Counted from the first letter of the stretch, positions 7,944-16,471 are shown. The stretch: 16,969 nt of DNA from JASFYU01 sp045046905 (GCA_045046905.1 JASFYU010000033.1:1-16969), one strand, 5' to 3'. Translations and numbers: made by a program. The notes: generated by a model from the letters alone, not told the origin.

Positions 7944-8684
7944 TTATAAAATATCAAGTATTTTTTGGGCACTTTGACTGAGTCGGTCTTTGGTTTCTGC
8001 AGTAATATATTTTCTTTGGTCGATTTGTTGTGGCTGGTCCAAGGCGCAAAAATAACTATGGATACATCTTCTAGGTTTTTCAGTACGATTTGTTGTTCCC
8101 CCGTGCCAAACATGAGAGTTAAATACAAAAACGGATCCTGCGGGTGCTTCGATTAAAATCTCGTCGGGGTGGGGCAGGGCAGGGTCTTTCATACCCTCAT
8201 TGGGCAACAGACCAATTTTATGCGTGCCGGGTACAATGCGGGTAGCTCCGTTTAGCGGGGTGAAGTCATCGAGCAGCCAAATGGTATTACACACTTTATA
8301 GTTTTCGCCAACAACCGTATTTTTCCAATCAACATGTAGGTCTTGAAGACCTTTACCCGGTTGTGCCGCCCTGTAATTTAAGGATGATAATTTGAAGGCG
8401 CTGCCAAGAACGGCCTCGATTGCCGCCAATACCCTTGGGTGATTATAAAACATATCAAAAATAGCCCCTTTGTTCACCAGATCAGCCAAACGATCTGCTC
8501 CTTGTTCCTTAGAATGGCGAATGAATTTCGAGTCGTACAGCTCAGACCCGGCATTTTCTCCCTCGGCCAGTAAGAGAGAGTCTATCTTTTTGTTTATAGC
8601 ATATACCATGTTCTCGGTCAATAACGGATCAAGGAACATATATCCATCTTTATCCAGAGATTCTGTTTCTTCTTTTGTGAGCAT
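7944..8684 (-). CDS. phytanoyl-CoA dioxygenase (PhyH) family protein
   Basis: The 246-residue protein fits the Fe(II)/2-oxoglutarate-dependent PhyH family, which hydroxylates varied small molecules. The iron-binding triad is visible: H117 and D119 in LHVDW, and a distal histidine in NSHVWHGGTTNR (H194, with H191 close by). R205/R206 in KPRRC are candidates to hold 2-oxoglutarate. The N-terminal DKDGYMFLDPLL and the VPGTHKIG loop (151-158) are also typical. The chosen ATG gives the standard family N terminus. It is separated from the P-II gene by 288 bp, so co-transcription is uncertain. The substrate cannot be inferred from context. Confidence 0.88.
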   Translation of the reverse strand: MLTKEETESLDKDGYMFLDPLLTENMVYAINKKIDSLLLAEGENAGSELYDSKFIRHSKEQGADRLADLVNKGAIFDMFYNHPRVLAAIEAVLGSAFKLSSLNYRAAQPGKGLQDLHVDWKNTVVGENYKVCNTIWLLDDFTPLNGATRIVPGTHKIGLLPNEGMKDPALPHPDEILIEAPAGSVFVFNSHVWHGGTTNRTEKPRRCIHSYFCALDQPQQIDQRKYITAETKDRLSQSAQKILDIL

Positions 8685-8804
8685 ACCTATTTATTTATAA
8701 AAAGCTGAAGTCCAATGTATACAATATTGGGGTCAAATGCCAAGAAAAAATTCTTGAAACCTAATATCCTAAATCATCGTCACAGGAGGATATGTCCGCG
8801 AGCT

Positions 8805-8829
8805 CCTTTTGATTTGTTTTTTCAAAAGG
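8805..8829. other. hairpin in the PhyH/P-II intergenic gap
   Basis: CCTTTTGA (8805-8812) pairs with TCAAAAGG (8822-8829) across a nine-base T-rich loop; weaker pairing extends outward through AGCT/GGCT. It lies downstream of the P-II gene on the minus strand. No T-tract follows the stem in that direction, so it is at best a weak terminator or an RNA-stabilising stem. Nothing else was recognised in 8685-8972. Confidence 0.35.
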
Positions 8830-8972
8830 GCTGTTATTCTTCTATTAAATAAGCTTGTTACCCTGAAGTGAAGTCGGGCAGCGGATAAAGAAATAGCTGC
8901 TGTAGGCTATATGGAATATAATTTATCTTCGATTCTTATAGATGAAGTTGTAATTCAATGTGTAAATCGGGT

Positions 8973-9314
8973 TTAAATAATTGCGTCATCTCCTTGAACG
9001 CCCGTGCTAAGGCGAATAGCATCTTGAACGTCATAAACAAAAATTTTGCCATCGCCCACTTGATTTTCTGAGGCATTATCTTTAATAACATCAATACATT
9101 TATTCAAGTGAATATCGCTGACAACACAGATGATCATCACGCGACTATGTAAGATCATCGATTGTTCAGTTCCACGATAGCGCTCAGAATAACTTTTCTG
9201 CAGCCCTGACCCCTTGACGGGAATAACCGTAATACATGGAATGTCAGCTTCTTTTAAACCGCGCTGTACCGCTTTTAATTTTGAGGGTCGTATAATGGCT
9301 TCTACTTTTTTCAT
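8973..9314 (-). CDS. glnK: P-II family nitrogen regulatory protein, GlnK-like, without Tyr51
   Basis: The 113-residue protein aligns without gaps to E. coli GlnB through residue 101 and beyond: MKKVEAIIRP start, VKGSGLQK at the T-loop base, YRGTE at 46-50, GDGKIFVYDV near 87-96, AIRLSTG at 99-105. P-II trimers bind ATP/ADP and 2-oxoglutarate and control ammonium channels and nitrogen enzymes. Several usual residues are changed: position 51, the uridylylated tyrosine in E. coli, is Q; R38 is L; R103 is S; G41 is S. Q39, K40, K90 and R101 are kept. The gene follows amt on the same strand after 184 bp, which favours the GlnK type that plugs Amt. The intervening DNA is a composite repeat, and the start codon lies nine bases from its end. 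The name glnK rests on context. Confidence 0.88.
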   Translation of the reverse strand: MKKVEAIIRPSKLKAVQRGLKEADIPCITVIPVKGSGLQKSYSERYRGTEQSMILHSRVMIICVVSDIHLNKCIDVIKDNASENQVGDGKIFVYDVQDAIRLSTGVQGDDAII

Positions 9315-9323
9315 CTATATCAT

Positions 9324-9470
9324 TTTAATCCCACCAGTGGGTTTAATTTCTCGATGTCTGCTTGCTTTGGACAGGCTTGCATCGTTCCGATAGCTATCGG
9401 AATGATTAATTTTTTCGTATTCTTAGCTCGTGAGTCGCCCTGCCGTCAGGCAGGCTTGTCTCGAGTGTAT
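9324..9470 (-). repeat. composite palindromic repeat, copy 2, between amt and the P-II gene
   Basis: The first 32 bases (9324-9355) match copy 1 (6064-6095) in 30 positions and include CCCACCAGTGGG. Then come an outer pairing CGATG...CATCG around a TGCTTGC...GCTTG block, an extra perfect 18-bp palindrome TTCCGATAGCTATCGGAA (9385-9402) that copy 1 lacks, and CCTGCC/GGCAGG (9439-9444 with 9449-9454), followed by a TTGTCTCGAG tail like that of copy 1. It fills most of the amt-P-II gap, would be transcribed in an amt-P-II mRNA, and ends nine bases before the P-II start codon. Confidence 0.8.
9385..9402. repeat. perfect 18-bp palindrome TTCCGATAGCTATCGGAA
   Basis: This fully self-complementary site sits inside the composite repeat between amt and the P-II gene and is absent from the matching copy near 6110-6160. 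Worn versions occur near 7582-7628, which suggests an intergenic repeat family rather than a unique operator. A dimeric-protein binding site cannot be excluded. A zero-loop palindrome folds poorly as a simple hairpin. Confidence 0.75.
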
Positions 9471-9498
9471 TGATTTTTTACGCTGTTATTCGTCCTCT

Positions 9499-10752
9499 TT
9501 ATTCAAAGGTCGTATAGGCTTCAACACCAAAGGTCACGGCATCTATACCCGCTATTTCCTCCGATCGGGTTACACGAATACCGATGGTCTTTTTCATAAG
9601 CTTCATAATACAAAAAGTAAGGATAAATGAAAAAGAACCAATGGCCAGTACGCCGATGGCCTGAGTAAGCAATAAATCGGCCCCTCCACCAAAAAACAGA
9701 CCGTCTTCGGCAGCGAATATGCCTACTGCCAAAGTGCCAAATAATCCGTTAACGCCATGAACGGAAATAGCTCCCACTGGGTCGTCTATCTTTATTTTAT
9801 CGATATATATTACGGCAATATCGACCAATACCCCGGCAATCAAACCTATTATAATAGCAGAACCGGGTTCTATGATATTGCAACCCGCCGTAATAGCTAC
9901 CAAGCCTGCCAATACACCGTTTATGGTCATGGTAATATCAATTTGGCCATATTTAAAATAGGTATAGAACATGGTAGACATTCCTCCCGCTGCCGAAGCC
10001 AAAAAGGTATTGGTAGCAACAACCCCAATCAATTCCCAGTTGCCAACCGCAGCCAGTGTTGATCCCGGGTTAAACCCAAACCATCCAAACCACAATACAA
10101 AACCACCAATAGCTGCTAAGGGTAAATTATGCCCTGGAATAGCTACGGGCTTTCCATTTTTATCATATTTACCTAAACGAGGACCTAAAACAATTGCTGC
10201 CGCTAGAGCTGCAAAACCGCCCATAGCGTGTACGGCAGTTGATCCTGCAAAATCGTTAAAACCCCTAAGGGCCAGCCATCCATTGGGGTTCCAAACCCAA
10301 TTTGCCGCCAAGGGGTACATAAGACCACAAAAAATAACTACATAAAGCGTGTAGGCCCAAACTTTCATTCTTTCTGCAACGGCGCCTGAAACTATTGAGA
10401 TGGCGGCAATCGCAAAGCCCAATTGAATAAACCAAAATAATTTATTGGAAACCGTTAATCCCAATCCTAGGTCACTGTCAGTAATTCCGATATCGAACGC
10501 AAACCAACCGTTAGAGGCCCCATAGGCAATACCAAATCCAATGGTATAAAAAGCCAGACCCCCAAAAGTAATATCAATGAATACTTTGGCTATAATACTC
10601 ATCGTATTTTTAGCCCTTACAAAACCGGCTTCAAGCAGGGCGAAGCCTCCTTCCATAAAAAAAATAAGTGCGGCACATATTGATACCCATACGGTGTCGA
10701 TAGCGGAAATAAGTTCTGTTTGTTCTAAGGCAACGACTGCGACTTCGTCCAT
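9499..10752 (-). CDS. amt: ammonium transporter (Amt family)
   Basis: The 417-residue protein is a typical Amt/MEP/Rh channel, with about eleven membrane helices that conduct NH4+/NH3 across the inner membrane. The twin pore histidines are present: H175 in AGSTAVHAMGG and H332 in ISVHGVNGLFGT. The recruitment-site aspartate lies in NDFAG (D167). Other signatures are FFMEGGFALLEAGFVRAKNT (31-50) and GFVLWFGWFGFNPG (217-230). There is no cleavable signal peptide; the first about 18 residues precede the first helix. It is the upstream gene of an amt-P-II pair, the standard arrangement for P-II gating of Amt. Nitrogen-responsive expression is expected, but no promoter box was recognised. Confidence 0.95.
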   Translation of the reverse strand: MDEVAVVALEQTELISAIDTVWVSICAALIFFMEGGFALLEAGFVRAKNTMSIIAKVFIDITFGGLAFYTIGFGIAYGASNGWFAFDIGITDSDLGLGLTVSNKLFWFIQLGFAIAAISIVSGAVAERMKVWAYTLYVVIFCGLMYPLAANWVWNPNGWLALRGFNDFAGSTAVHAMGGFAALAAAIVLGPRLGKYDKNGKPVAIPGHNLPLAAIGGFVLWFGWFGFNPGSTLAAVGNWELIGVVATNTFLASAAGGMSTMFYTYFKYGQIDITMTINGVLAGLVAITAGCNIIEPGSAIIIGLIAGVLVDIAVIYIDKIKIDDPVGAISVHGVNGLFGTLAVGIFAAEDGLFFGGGADLLLTQAIGVLAIGSFSFILTFCIMKLMKKTIGIRVTRSEEIAGIDAVTFGVEAYTTFE

Positions 10753-11483
10753 ATATAAATTAGTTTTGATTTATTAATTAAAAAAACACGAATACTATGT
10801 TGTGCTTTTTGATAAAAAAGAGTAGCAATATAGCGAATTTCAGTGTCCATTTTTCAGTTATGTTAAAAAGTAACATTATTATATGATTTTTATTTGAAAT
10901 AGGGTAGAAAGTTTTAAGAGCAATCAGAAGATGAAATAGAGTTGTGTTTCAGGGTTTCAATTCAATATTTCTTTTTTATAACGAACTCATCGAGCTACGA
11001 ATTTATCACAGTTGACAAATGCGGAACAAACTTGGGGGTTTGCCAAACTTTTGGACTAAACCTCGCCCATTAAAAAGTACTGTAGGTTACATTAGAGCAC
11101 GGGGAATAGGGGGTTAGTGTGTTTTTTCAATAACACCAATGGTTTTGAATTGATTTTTGGCAAGGTGTTGAAAGAAATCATTTTGCCCACCTTTTCAGGC
11201 TATTGTGCGAAATTCGGAAAGTTGATGACATTTGATTGTGAACTACCTGAATGAAACAAGGGGGATTAAATGTCGTGAATATAAAAGTTAACTGTCAAAA
11301 AAGACTAGGGTATTAACTAAAGGGGATGCATAAAAAGTAGTTTTAGTCACCTTAGCAAGTCCGTGCACTCGAACGGAGCCTGCCCAATCAGCAGGCTCCG
11401 ATTTGCTCGTAAAAACGCTTAGATTATACTTTTTAGACAGCCCCTTTTCTTTTGAGAGCGGTGACCTTGGCAATAACCGAACA
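10753..11483. other. 731-bp intergenic region with no supported gene
   Basis: This gap lies between the slipin gene and amt, both on the minus strand. The part near 10753-10920 is very AT-rich and should hold the amt promoter, but no TTTG/TAnnTTTG pair with proper spacing was found. A minus-strand frame at 11288-11497 overlaps the slipin 3' end by 14 bases and contains a strong hairpin (11374-11400); it is not accepted as a gene. The rest (about 10930-11290) shows nothing recognisable. Confidence 0.55.
11374..11400. other. strong GC-rich hairpin downstream of the slipin gene
   Basis: CGGAGCCTGC (11374-11383) pairs perfectly with GCAGGCTCCG (11391-11400) across the seven-base loop CCAATCA, giving a ten-bp stem. 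It lies about 85 bp beyond the slipin stop codon on the minus strand. That is a plausible place for a transcript end, but no U-tract follows the stem on the minus strand, and the plus strand has only a distant A-rich run. A repeat unit or an RNA-stabilising stem is as likely as a terminator. Confidence 0.6.
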
Positions 11484-12245
11484 TCATCGAAGATCAAACT
11501 TCATTGCTTTTGATTTGGTTTTTTTGTGCAGTACTTCTTCCGGAAAGGGGAAAATGATGGTTGAATTTTTTTCTGCGGCAATATTCGACAGGGTTTGATA
11601 CAAACGTAGTTTAATGGCAGACGGCGATTGATCGATTAATTTACCGGCCTCCAACAATTTACCGGCAGCCTGTTCTTCGGCCAATGCCAAAATTACACGG
11701 GCTCTTCTCGAGCGTTCGGCCTCTGCTTGACTCGCCATCATTCGCCTCATATTCTCGGGTAGCTGAATGTCTTTAATCTTTACATCATTGATCACAATAC
11801 CCCATTCTCTGGTTTCTTGTTCCACAATACGCTTGATATTTTTACCCATTTCTTCGCGTTTAGATAAAATAGTATCTAACTCTACTTTGCCACAAACATC
11901 GCGCAAGGCGGCCTGTGCCAATTGGGTAATGGCAAAACTGAATTCCTCTACTTCTAAAACGGCCTTTTCTGGGTCGGCAATCTTAAAGAAGACCACGCCA
12001 TCAATACTACATGGCACATTGTCTTCGGTCATTACTTCTTGAGATACAACATTGATGGTTATTACACGAATGTCTACCACCTGAATCGTCTCTACAATCG
12101 GAATAATCCATCGAAACCCGGGGTTCAATGTTTTGATGTATTTTCCAAACCTGAATTTAAGAGCTCTTTTATATTCATAGATGATTCTAATTCCTGAGAG
12201 AAGAAAAAGTCCAATTATTAGACTAAAAATCAAAATAGGTTGCAT
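11484..12245 (-). CDS. slipin/stomatin-like SPFH domain protein
   Basis: The 253-residue protein has one N-terminal hydrophobic segment (about residues 3-22), then the SPFH/band-7 domain with the stomatin-type YKRALKFRFGKY (25-36), PGFRWIIPIVETIQVVDIR and VPCSIDGVVFFKI. A charged helix follows, QAEAERSRRARVILALAEEQ, typical of bacterial slipins. Length and order match the family. Such proteins oligomerise on the membrane and act as scaffolds; many are paired with an NfeD protein and a ClpP-class protease, but no nfeD gene is next to it here. Its role in this organism is unknown. It stands alone between two long intergenic gaps. Confidence 0.92.
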   Translation of the reverse strand: MQPILIFSLIIGLFLLSGIRIIYEYKRALKFRFGKYIKTLNPGFRWIIPIVETIQVVDIRVITINVVSQEVMTEDNVPCSIDGVVFFKIADPEKAVLEVEEFSFAITQLAQAALRDVCGKVELDTILSKREEMGKNIKRIVEQETREWGIVINDVKIKDIQLPENMRRMMASQAEAERSRRARVILALAEEQAAGKLLEAGKLIDQSPSAIKLRLYQTLSNIAAEKNSTIIFPFPEEVLHKKTKSKAMKFDLR

Positions 12246-12954
12246 AATAAAATGTGTTTATGTTTAACGGAATGGTCATTGATTAAAAGGTACCCATTGA
12301 GCTAGGTTTTTACACTTACTCAAGATTGAACCTTCGAGATCATCAAACCTCATATGTATCTGAAATAGATCTATTTGGGGCTTGTATAAGATACAAAAAA
12401 AACCACAAACTACATACGTTTTTTTAGGATATTTCAAAATATCAGCGACTATAGTAGCCCTAAAATTCATTAAAAGATATTATGCGGTTAATGCCAATTA
12501 GTTTCATAATGAGGTAGCCCTTTAAAAGGAATGATGGTGGTAGGGGCGTACGGAAGTAGTGGCTGCGGAATGCAAAAATAAGAGAGGTTGAGTGAGTTCT
12601 ATAAAAGGATCCGATTATGTGTTGACATGCAACCGATATTAAAAATAAAAAATTGTGCAATTTAAATGCAATACGACTTAAGATACCAAAATCATAGCAG
12701 ATAATTTCATTCCAAGTGCCTAGTGCTTGATTCTAAGAGCTATACCTATTCACCTAAGGCTAATTTTGGCTCAAAAGAATTCTATTTTCCGTACTTCTGG
12801 GGCTATTTTCGATGCAATAGCCATGCTATTAGCTCTCAAATGAGTCCTGTACAAAAATTAATAGTCGTTATTATCTCAAAAACACTCGGCAGACAGTCCT
12901 ATAAAATTCAACAGTACCGATACTGTATTAATACGATGAATAATTCAACATAAT
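12246..12954. other. 709-bp intergenic region with no supported gene
   Basis: This gap lies between the Rieske-GltS-like gene and the slipin gene, both on the minus strand. Short frames of 64-76 codons occur on both strands (12276-12470, 12460-12660, 12723-12953), but their translations look random and carry no start context. One small hairpin, GGCTATT/AATAGCC (12801-12807 with 12816-12822, eight-base loop), lies about 130 bp past the Rieske-GltS-like stop codon. No promoter consensus was recognised upstream of the slipin. Confidence 0.55.
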
Positions 12955-14568
12955 TTAATGTATTCCCGCGTAATTAATACCAGTTAATTTGTGCATGTTC
13001 GTATCAAACGTTGATAAGTCGTCAGGGTTAAATTTTGAAATATCTTCATAACCACAGGCCCTAGCAACTACCTTGATAAGGTCATTGGTCGCATTAAAAT
13101 AGTTGTACAATTGTTCGGCGGAAGATTGAACGATTAGGCGGTTTCGCAATGATTCTTTTTGTGTAGCAATACCCACGGGGCAATTGTTGGTGCCACAGGC
13201 ACGCATGCCTAGGCAGCCAATGGCTTGTAAAGCCGAATTGGAAACTGCAATAGCGTCAGCACCCAACATCATAGCTTTTGCAAAATCTTCAGCTACGCGT
13301 AGTCCCCCTGTTATGATTAGGGTAACTCTCTCAGCCTTTACCTTATCCAAATATTTTCTTGCCCTTGCCAGAGCAGGAATGGTCGGTACATTGATATGAT
13401 CTCTTAAAATAGTTGGGGCAGAACCCGTTCCGCCACCACGACCATCTAAAATAATATAGTCAATGCCAACATCGAGCGCAAATTGAATATCGGCTTCGAT
13501 ATGACTTGCTGCTATTTTAAACCCAATGGGAATACCACCAGTGCGCTCCCTGACCTTCTTGGCGAAATTCTTGAAATCTTGTAGGCTGTGAAAATTTGGG
13601 TTTGCTGCGGGTGAAATTGCCGTTTCACCTTCTTTAAGTCCACGTACTTTTGCAATTTCTGCACTTACCTTACTGCCGGGTAAATGTCCGCCAGTTCCTG
13701 TTTTCGCACCTTGACCTCCCTTAAAATGAAAAGCCTGTACTTTATCTAATTTATCCCATGAAAAACCGAACTGGGCCGAAGCCAGTTCATAAAAATACTT
13801 AGAGTTACTTTCTTGTTCCTCGGGTAACATACCACCTTCACCGGAGCAAATTCCGGTACCCGCCATTTGAGCACCTTTAGAAAGAGCTATCTTGGCCTCT
13901 CGCGACAAAGCACCAAAGCTCATATCGCTTACAAACAATGGAATATCTAATGTCAGCGGTTTTTGCGATTTTGGACCTATGACTACTTTTGTTGAAACAG
14001 CTTCGTGGTCAAGCAAAGGGCGTGTAGCTAACTGAGCCGGCAGAAATTGTATATCATTCCATTTTGGTAGTGTATTCCTATCAACCCCCATTGAGGCTGA
14101 AAAACCATGATGGCCTATGTTTTTTAATCCATTTACAGCAAGTTCTTTAATATATCCTGTATAAGGTTCTGTGTCTTCAGGATGTGTATCGGCATATGTA
14201 CCCAAGTATTCGTCTCGCTTAAAAGGTTGCGGATGGTCTTTTTCGAAGATAATGATTTCGTTTTCATCGACCATTAAAGAATCGCCCTCAATATACTCTT
14301 TGAATTTGTGAAGAACTTCTTTGTTGTTGTATTCTGAAACTCCCGTGTCAACCCTATAGTCCCAACCATGAACGCCACAAATAAGATTATGGCCATCAAT
14401 ATGCCCATCAGACATTAATGCGCCACGGTGTAGGCATCTTCCATAGAGTACAGAAATCTGTTGTTCATATTTCACAATGACCAAATCGGTGTTTTTTACC
14501 AAAGCGTATGCAGGCTTTTTTTCTTTAAGGTTTGATATATTGGCGATTTCGATTAGTTTTTTTGACAT
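12955..14568 (-). CDS. Rieske [2Fe-2S]-FMN glutamate synthase-like fusion protein
   Basis: The 537-residue protein joins two domains. Residues 1-110 form a Rieske-type [2Fe-2S] domain with C45-x-H47 (RCLHRG) and C64-x2-H67 (CGVHGW) and the usual 16-residue gap. Residues about 145-537 match the FMN-binding barrel of the glutamate synthase large subunit: SDMSFGALSREAKIALSKGA (214-233), KGGQGAKTGTGGHLPG (284-299), the ILDGRGGGTG phosphate-loop region, and a [3Fe-4S]-type cysteine set C452, C458, C463 in CLGMRACGTNNCPVG. The amidotransferase domain of full GltB is missing, so ammonia or another donor would be needed if it makes glutamate. Short GltS-like proteins of uncertain function are common. 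Its location near amt and a P-II gene favours a nitrogen role (inference). It has its own upstream gap. Confidence 0.88.
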   Translation of the reverse strand: MSKKLIEIANISNLKEKKPAYALVKNTDLVIVKYEQQISVLYGRCLHRGALMSDGHIDGHNLICGVHGWDYRVDTGVSEYNNKEVLHKFKEYIEGDSLMVDENEIIIFEKDHPQPFKRDEYLGTYADTHPEDTEPYTGYIKELAVNGLKNIGHHGFSASMGVDRNTLPKWNDIQFLPAQLATRPLLDHEAVSTKVVIGPKSQKPLTLDIPLFVSDMSFGALSREAKIALSKGAQMAGTGICSGEGGMLPEEQESNSKYFYELASAQFGFSWDKLDKVQAFHFKGGQGAKTGTGGHLPGSKVSAEIAKVRGLKEGETAISPAANPNFHSLQDFKNFAKKVRERTGGIPIGFKIAASHIEADIQFALDVGIDYIILDGRGGGTGSAPTILRDHINVPTIPALARARKYLDKVKAERVTLIITGGLRVAEDFAKAMMLGADAIAVSNSALQAIGCLGMRACGTNNCPVGIATQKESLRNRLIVQSSAEQLYNYFNATNDLIKVVARACGYEDISKFNPDDLSTFDTNMHKLTGINYAGIH

Positions 14569-14766
14569 GAACGGTGGTTTGTTTTTGTATTTGTTAAAAT
14601 ATTATAATGGCGATTTCTGAGTCGTACGCTTGTTCTGCCCCTTACCTTGCGTAGCGTAAAAGTAAGCGTTCAAAAAAGAAAACCATCACCAGAATAGGAA
14701 TCAGCATCTAAAGCATAACGCATTAGCCATAAGCTTTTTGTTTTTAGTCTCTCATTGAGGATTTAA

Positions 14767-14803
14767 CCTGCCTTTGCCGCAGGCAGGCCTGCCCCGAGCT
14801 AGT
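14767..14803. repeat. palindromic repeat, half-copy of the composite type
   Basis: CCTGCCT (14767-14773) pairs with AGGCAGG (14781-14787), followed by CCTGCCCCGAGCTAG, which parallels the tails after the second palindromes at 6184-6194 and 9455-9466. Only the right half of the composite is present. It abuts the stop codon of the sialidase-like gene (14804-14806), so it lies at the 3' end of that transcript. No T-tract follows on the minus strand. The remaining bases 14569-14766 show only weak pairing near 14641-14668. Confidence 0.7.
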
Positions 14804-16471
14804 TTACTCAATTTTTGTTTGTATTGATTCAATAAGGACGCCATTGTTAAGTTCTCCGCTTAATGGCAAAGAAAAATGCAAGTAACTGATACCATTTTTT
14901 GTTTTATTTTTTAAAGATAATTGATGATTAAGCTTTTTATCATCAATAAATAGGTTGCAGTAACCCGTCTCCTGATTATTGGCATTGTTCCATTCTAATT
15001 TTATAGTATACCAAACATCATGTTTTAATAAATCTTCTTTAATTGTAAAATTGAACATTGCATATTTATTCGCAATAGTGTCGATTGGGTTAAACCATCT
15101 ATCTTGTAAACTAATGAGCACTCCTTGAAAGCCTTTGTTTACTTTAAGCCGTATTTTAACCTCTCCTTTTTGCCCTGCTGGGAAATTGAATAAAGCACCA
15201 CTATTTTGAGATATGAGTGTCGTGTCTCTTTCTGCTTTCAAATGCATAACACTATTCAAGGGTTTGTCAGGATGTGTGATTAAATGAGCCCCAGCTTGTC
15301 GGTTATATGCACAGTGGCCTTTAATCCCTTTTATATATTTATGATGTGACCAGTTAGCAAGACCATTTGAAAAATCATCAAAGCTCTCTTTTTCGTAAAG
15401 CCAATTTAAGTCTAATACTACTAATTTTCGAAATTTAGGATGCTGTCCTAATGAGATTAGGACTTTGTTTTTATCTAATTCTACAAATTCACTTTGTTGC
15501 ACACTTCTATCACTACTACCCATTTCCCCATATCGTATTGCCATTAAACTATCATTTCGTAAGGGGTTAAGATATATTTCTCTAAAGCCTTTCCATGTTT
15601 TTCCATCATCATCAGAAATTGCTGCATGCAAAGCATCTCTATTCGTAAATACGTCTTCCCAATAGCCACCATCATGTTCGACTTCAGGTAATGGAGTGGT
15701 GTTATTCCAAATCAATAAAAGACTTCCGCTCTTTAGTTTTTGAATGGTTGGCATAGTGATGGTGCCATAGAATCTTGAGGGCACTGGAGTTGACCAAGTT
15801 TCTCCTGCATCTTCGGAAAAGGATTCGTATAAGTAATCTTGAGCATTACGTATGAGCATCCAAAGACGGCCATTTTTAAGTTCTACCACAGAAGGTTCAA
15901 CCGCGCCATGGTTCCATCTTTTGCCTTTGTGAAATCCTAGGGCGCTATGTGAAGGCGTATCAACCTGGTTTGATTTATTCCAAGTTATACCAGAATCATC
16001 TGAATAATATGTGCCACAACCATTGCGGTGCTTTGTATGAAAAGCAGCAATTGCTCTACTTCCGTTCTTAATGAACACAATGGGTTTAATCATTATAGCT
16101 CCATTGGTGTCAATTAATATTTTAGTCCATTTTCCGTCGATTCCACCTTCAGAACGCAAGGAGTAAACGGCGTCATTAGCACCGGAGAATACGCGAATAT
16201 ATTCTCCGCTTAAAGGGTCTTTTTTCCCATAATGCTTACCATCTGAAACAGATACAGAGTTCCAGTTTTTTCCGTTATCCTTGCTTGAGATATACCTATT
16301 AGGGCCATAGTGCCTTATTTCGCCATCATCGAGTAAAACAAGCCCTGTATATGCGTTTTGTGGTGGTGTGCCTACAACAGATGGAAATTTGCTATCTATG
16401 CTTGTGCCATTATGTATACAAGATGCGAGTAATAATTGCGTTATTATGATTATGTAAGTTGTGTTTTTCAT
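14804..16471 (-). CDS. sialidase-superfamily (BNR/Asp-box) lipoprotein with C-terminal beta domain
   Basis: The 555-residue protein has a lipoprotein signal peptide with lipobox LLASC (C18). The six-bladed-propeller region (about 30-360) carries four Asp boxes (SxDxGxxW): 63-70, 157-164, 219-226 and 286-293. EPSVVELKNGRLWMLIRN (192-209) matches the sialidase pattern that includes a catalytic glutamate and a substrate-contacting arginine. Residues about 365-555 form a second, beta-rich region with VWYTIKLEWN and NLFIDDKK, like LamG/concanavalin-type modules. It is probably a cell-surface glycoside hydrolase of the GH33-like superfamily, but this superfamily also includes enzymes that do not act on sialic acid. 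The start overlaps the stop of an IS3 remnant frame (ATGA). Confidence 0.82.
   Translation of the reverse strand: MKNTTYIIIITQLLLASCIHNGTSIDSKFPSVVGTPPQNAYTGLVLLDDGEIRHYGPNRYISSKDNGKNWNSVSVSDGKHYGKKDPLSGEYIRVFSGANDAVYSLRSEGGIDGKWTKILIDTNGAIMIKPIVFIKNGSRAIAAFHTKHRNGCGTYYSDDSGITWNKSNQVDTPSHSALGFHKGKRWNHGAVEPSVVELKNGRLWMLIRNAQDYLYESFSEDAGETWSTPVPSRFYGTITMPTIQKLKSGSLLLIWNNTTPLPEVEHDGGYWEDVFTNRDALHAAISDDDGKTWKGFREIYLNPLRNDSLMAIRYGEMGSSDRSVQQSEFVELDKNKVLISLGQHPKFRKLVVLDLNWLYEKESFDDFSNGLANWSHHKYIKGIKGHCAYNRQAGAHLITHPDKPLNSVMHLKAERDTTLISQNSGALFNFPAGQKGEVKIRLKVNKGFQGVLISLQDRWFNPIDTIANKYAMFNFTIKEDLLKHDVWYTIKLEWNNANNQETGYCNLFIDDKKLNHQLSLKNKTKNGISYLHFSLPLSGELNNGVLIESIQTKIE

Noticed and set aside
11288..11497. 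69-codon minus-strand frame past the slipin gene
   Set aside because: It overlaps the slipin 3' end by 14 bases, contains a perfect GC hairpin in the middle, and has no start context. The region is reported as structure instead.
12723..12953. 76-codon plus-strand frame before the Rieske-GltS-like stop codon
   Set aside because: The composition looks random, there is no start context or motif, and the gap shows other equally short frames.
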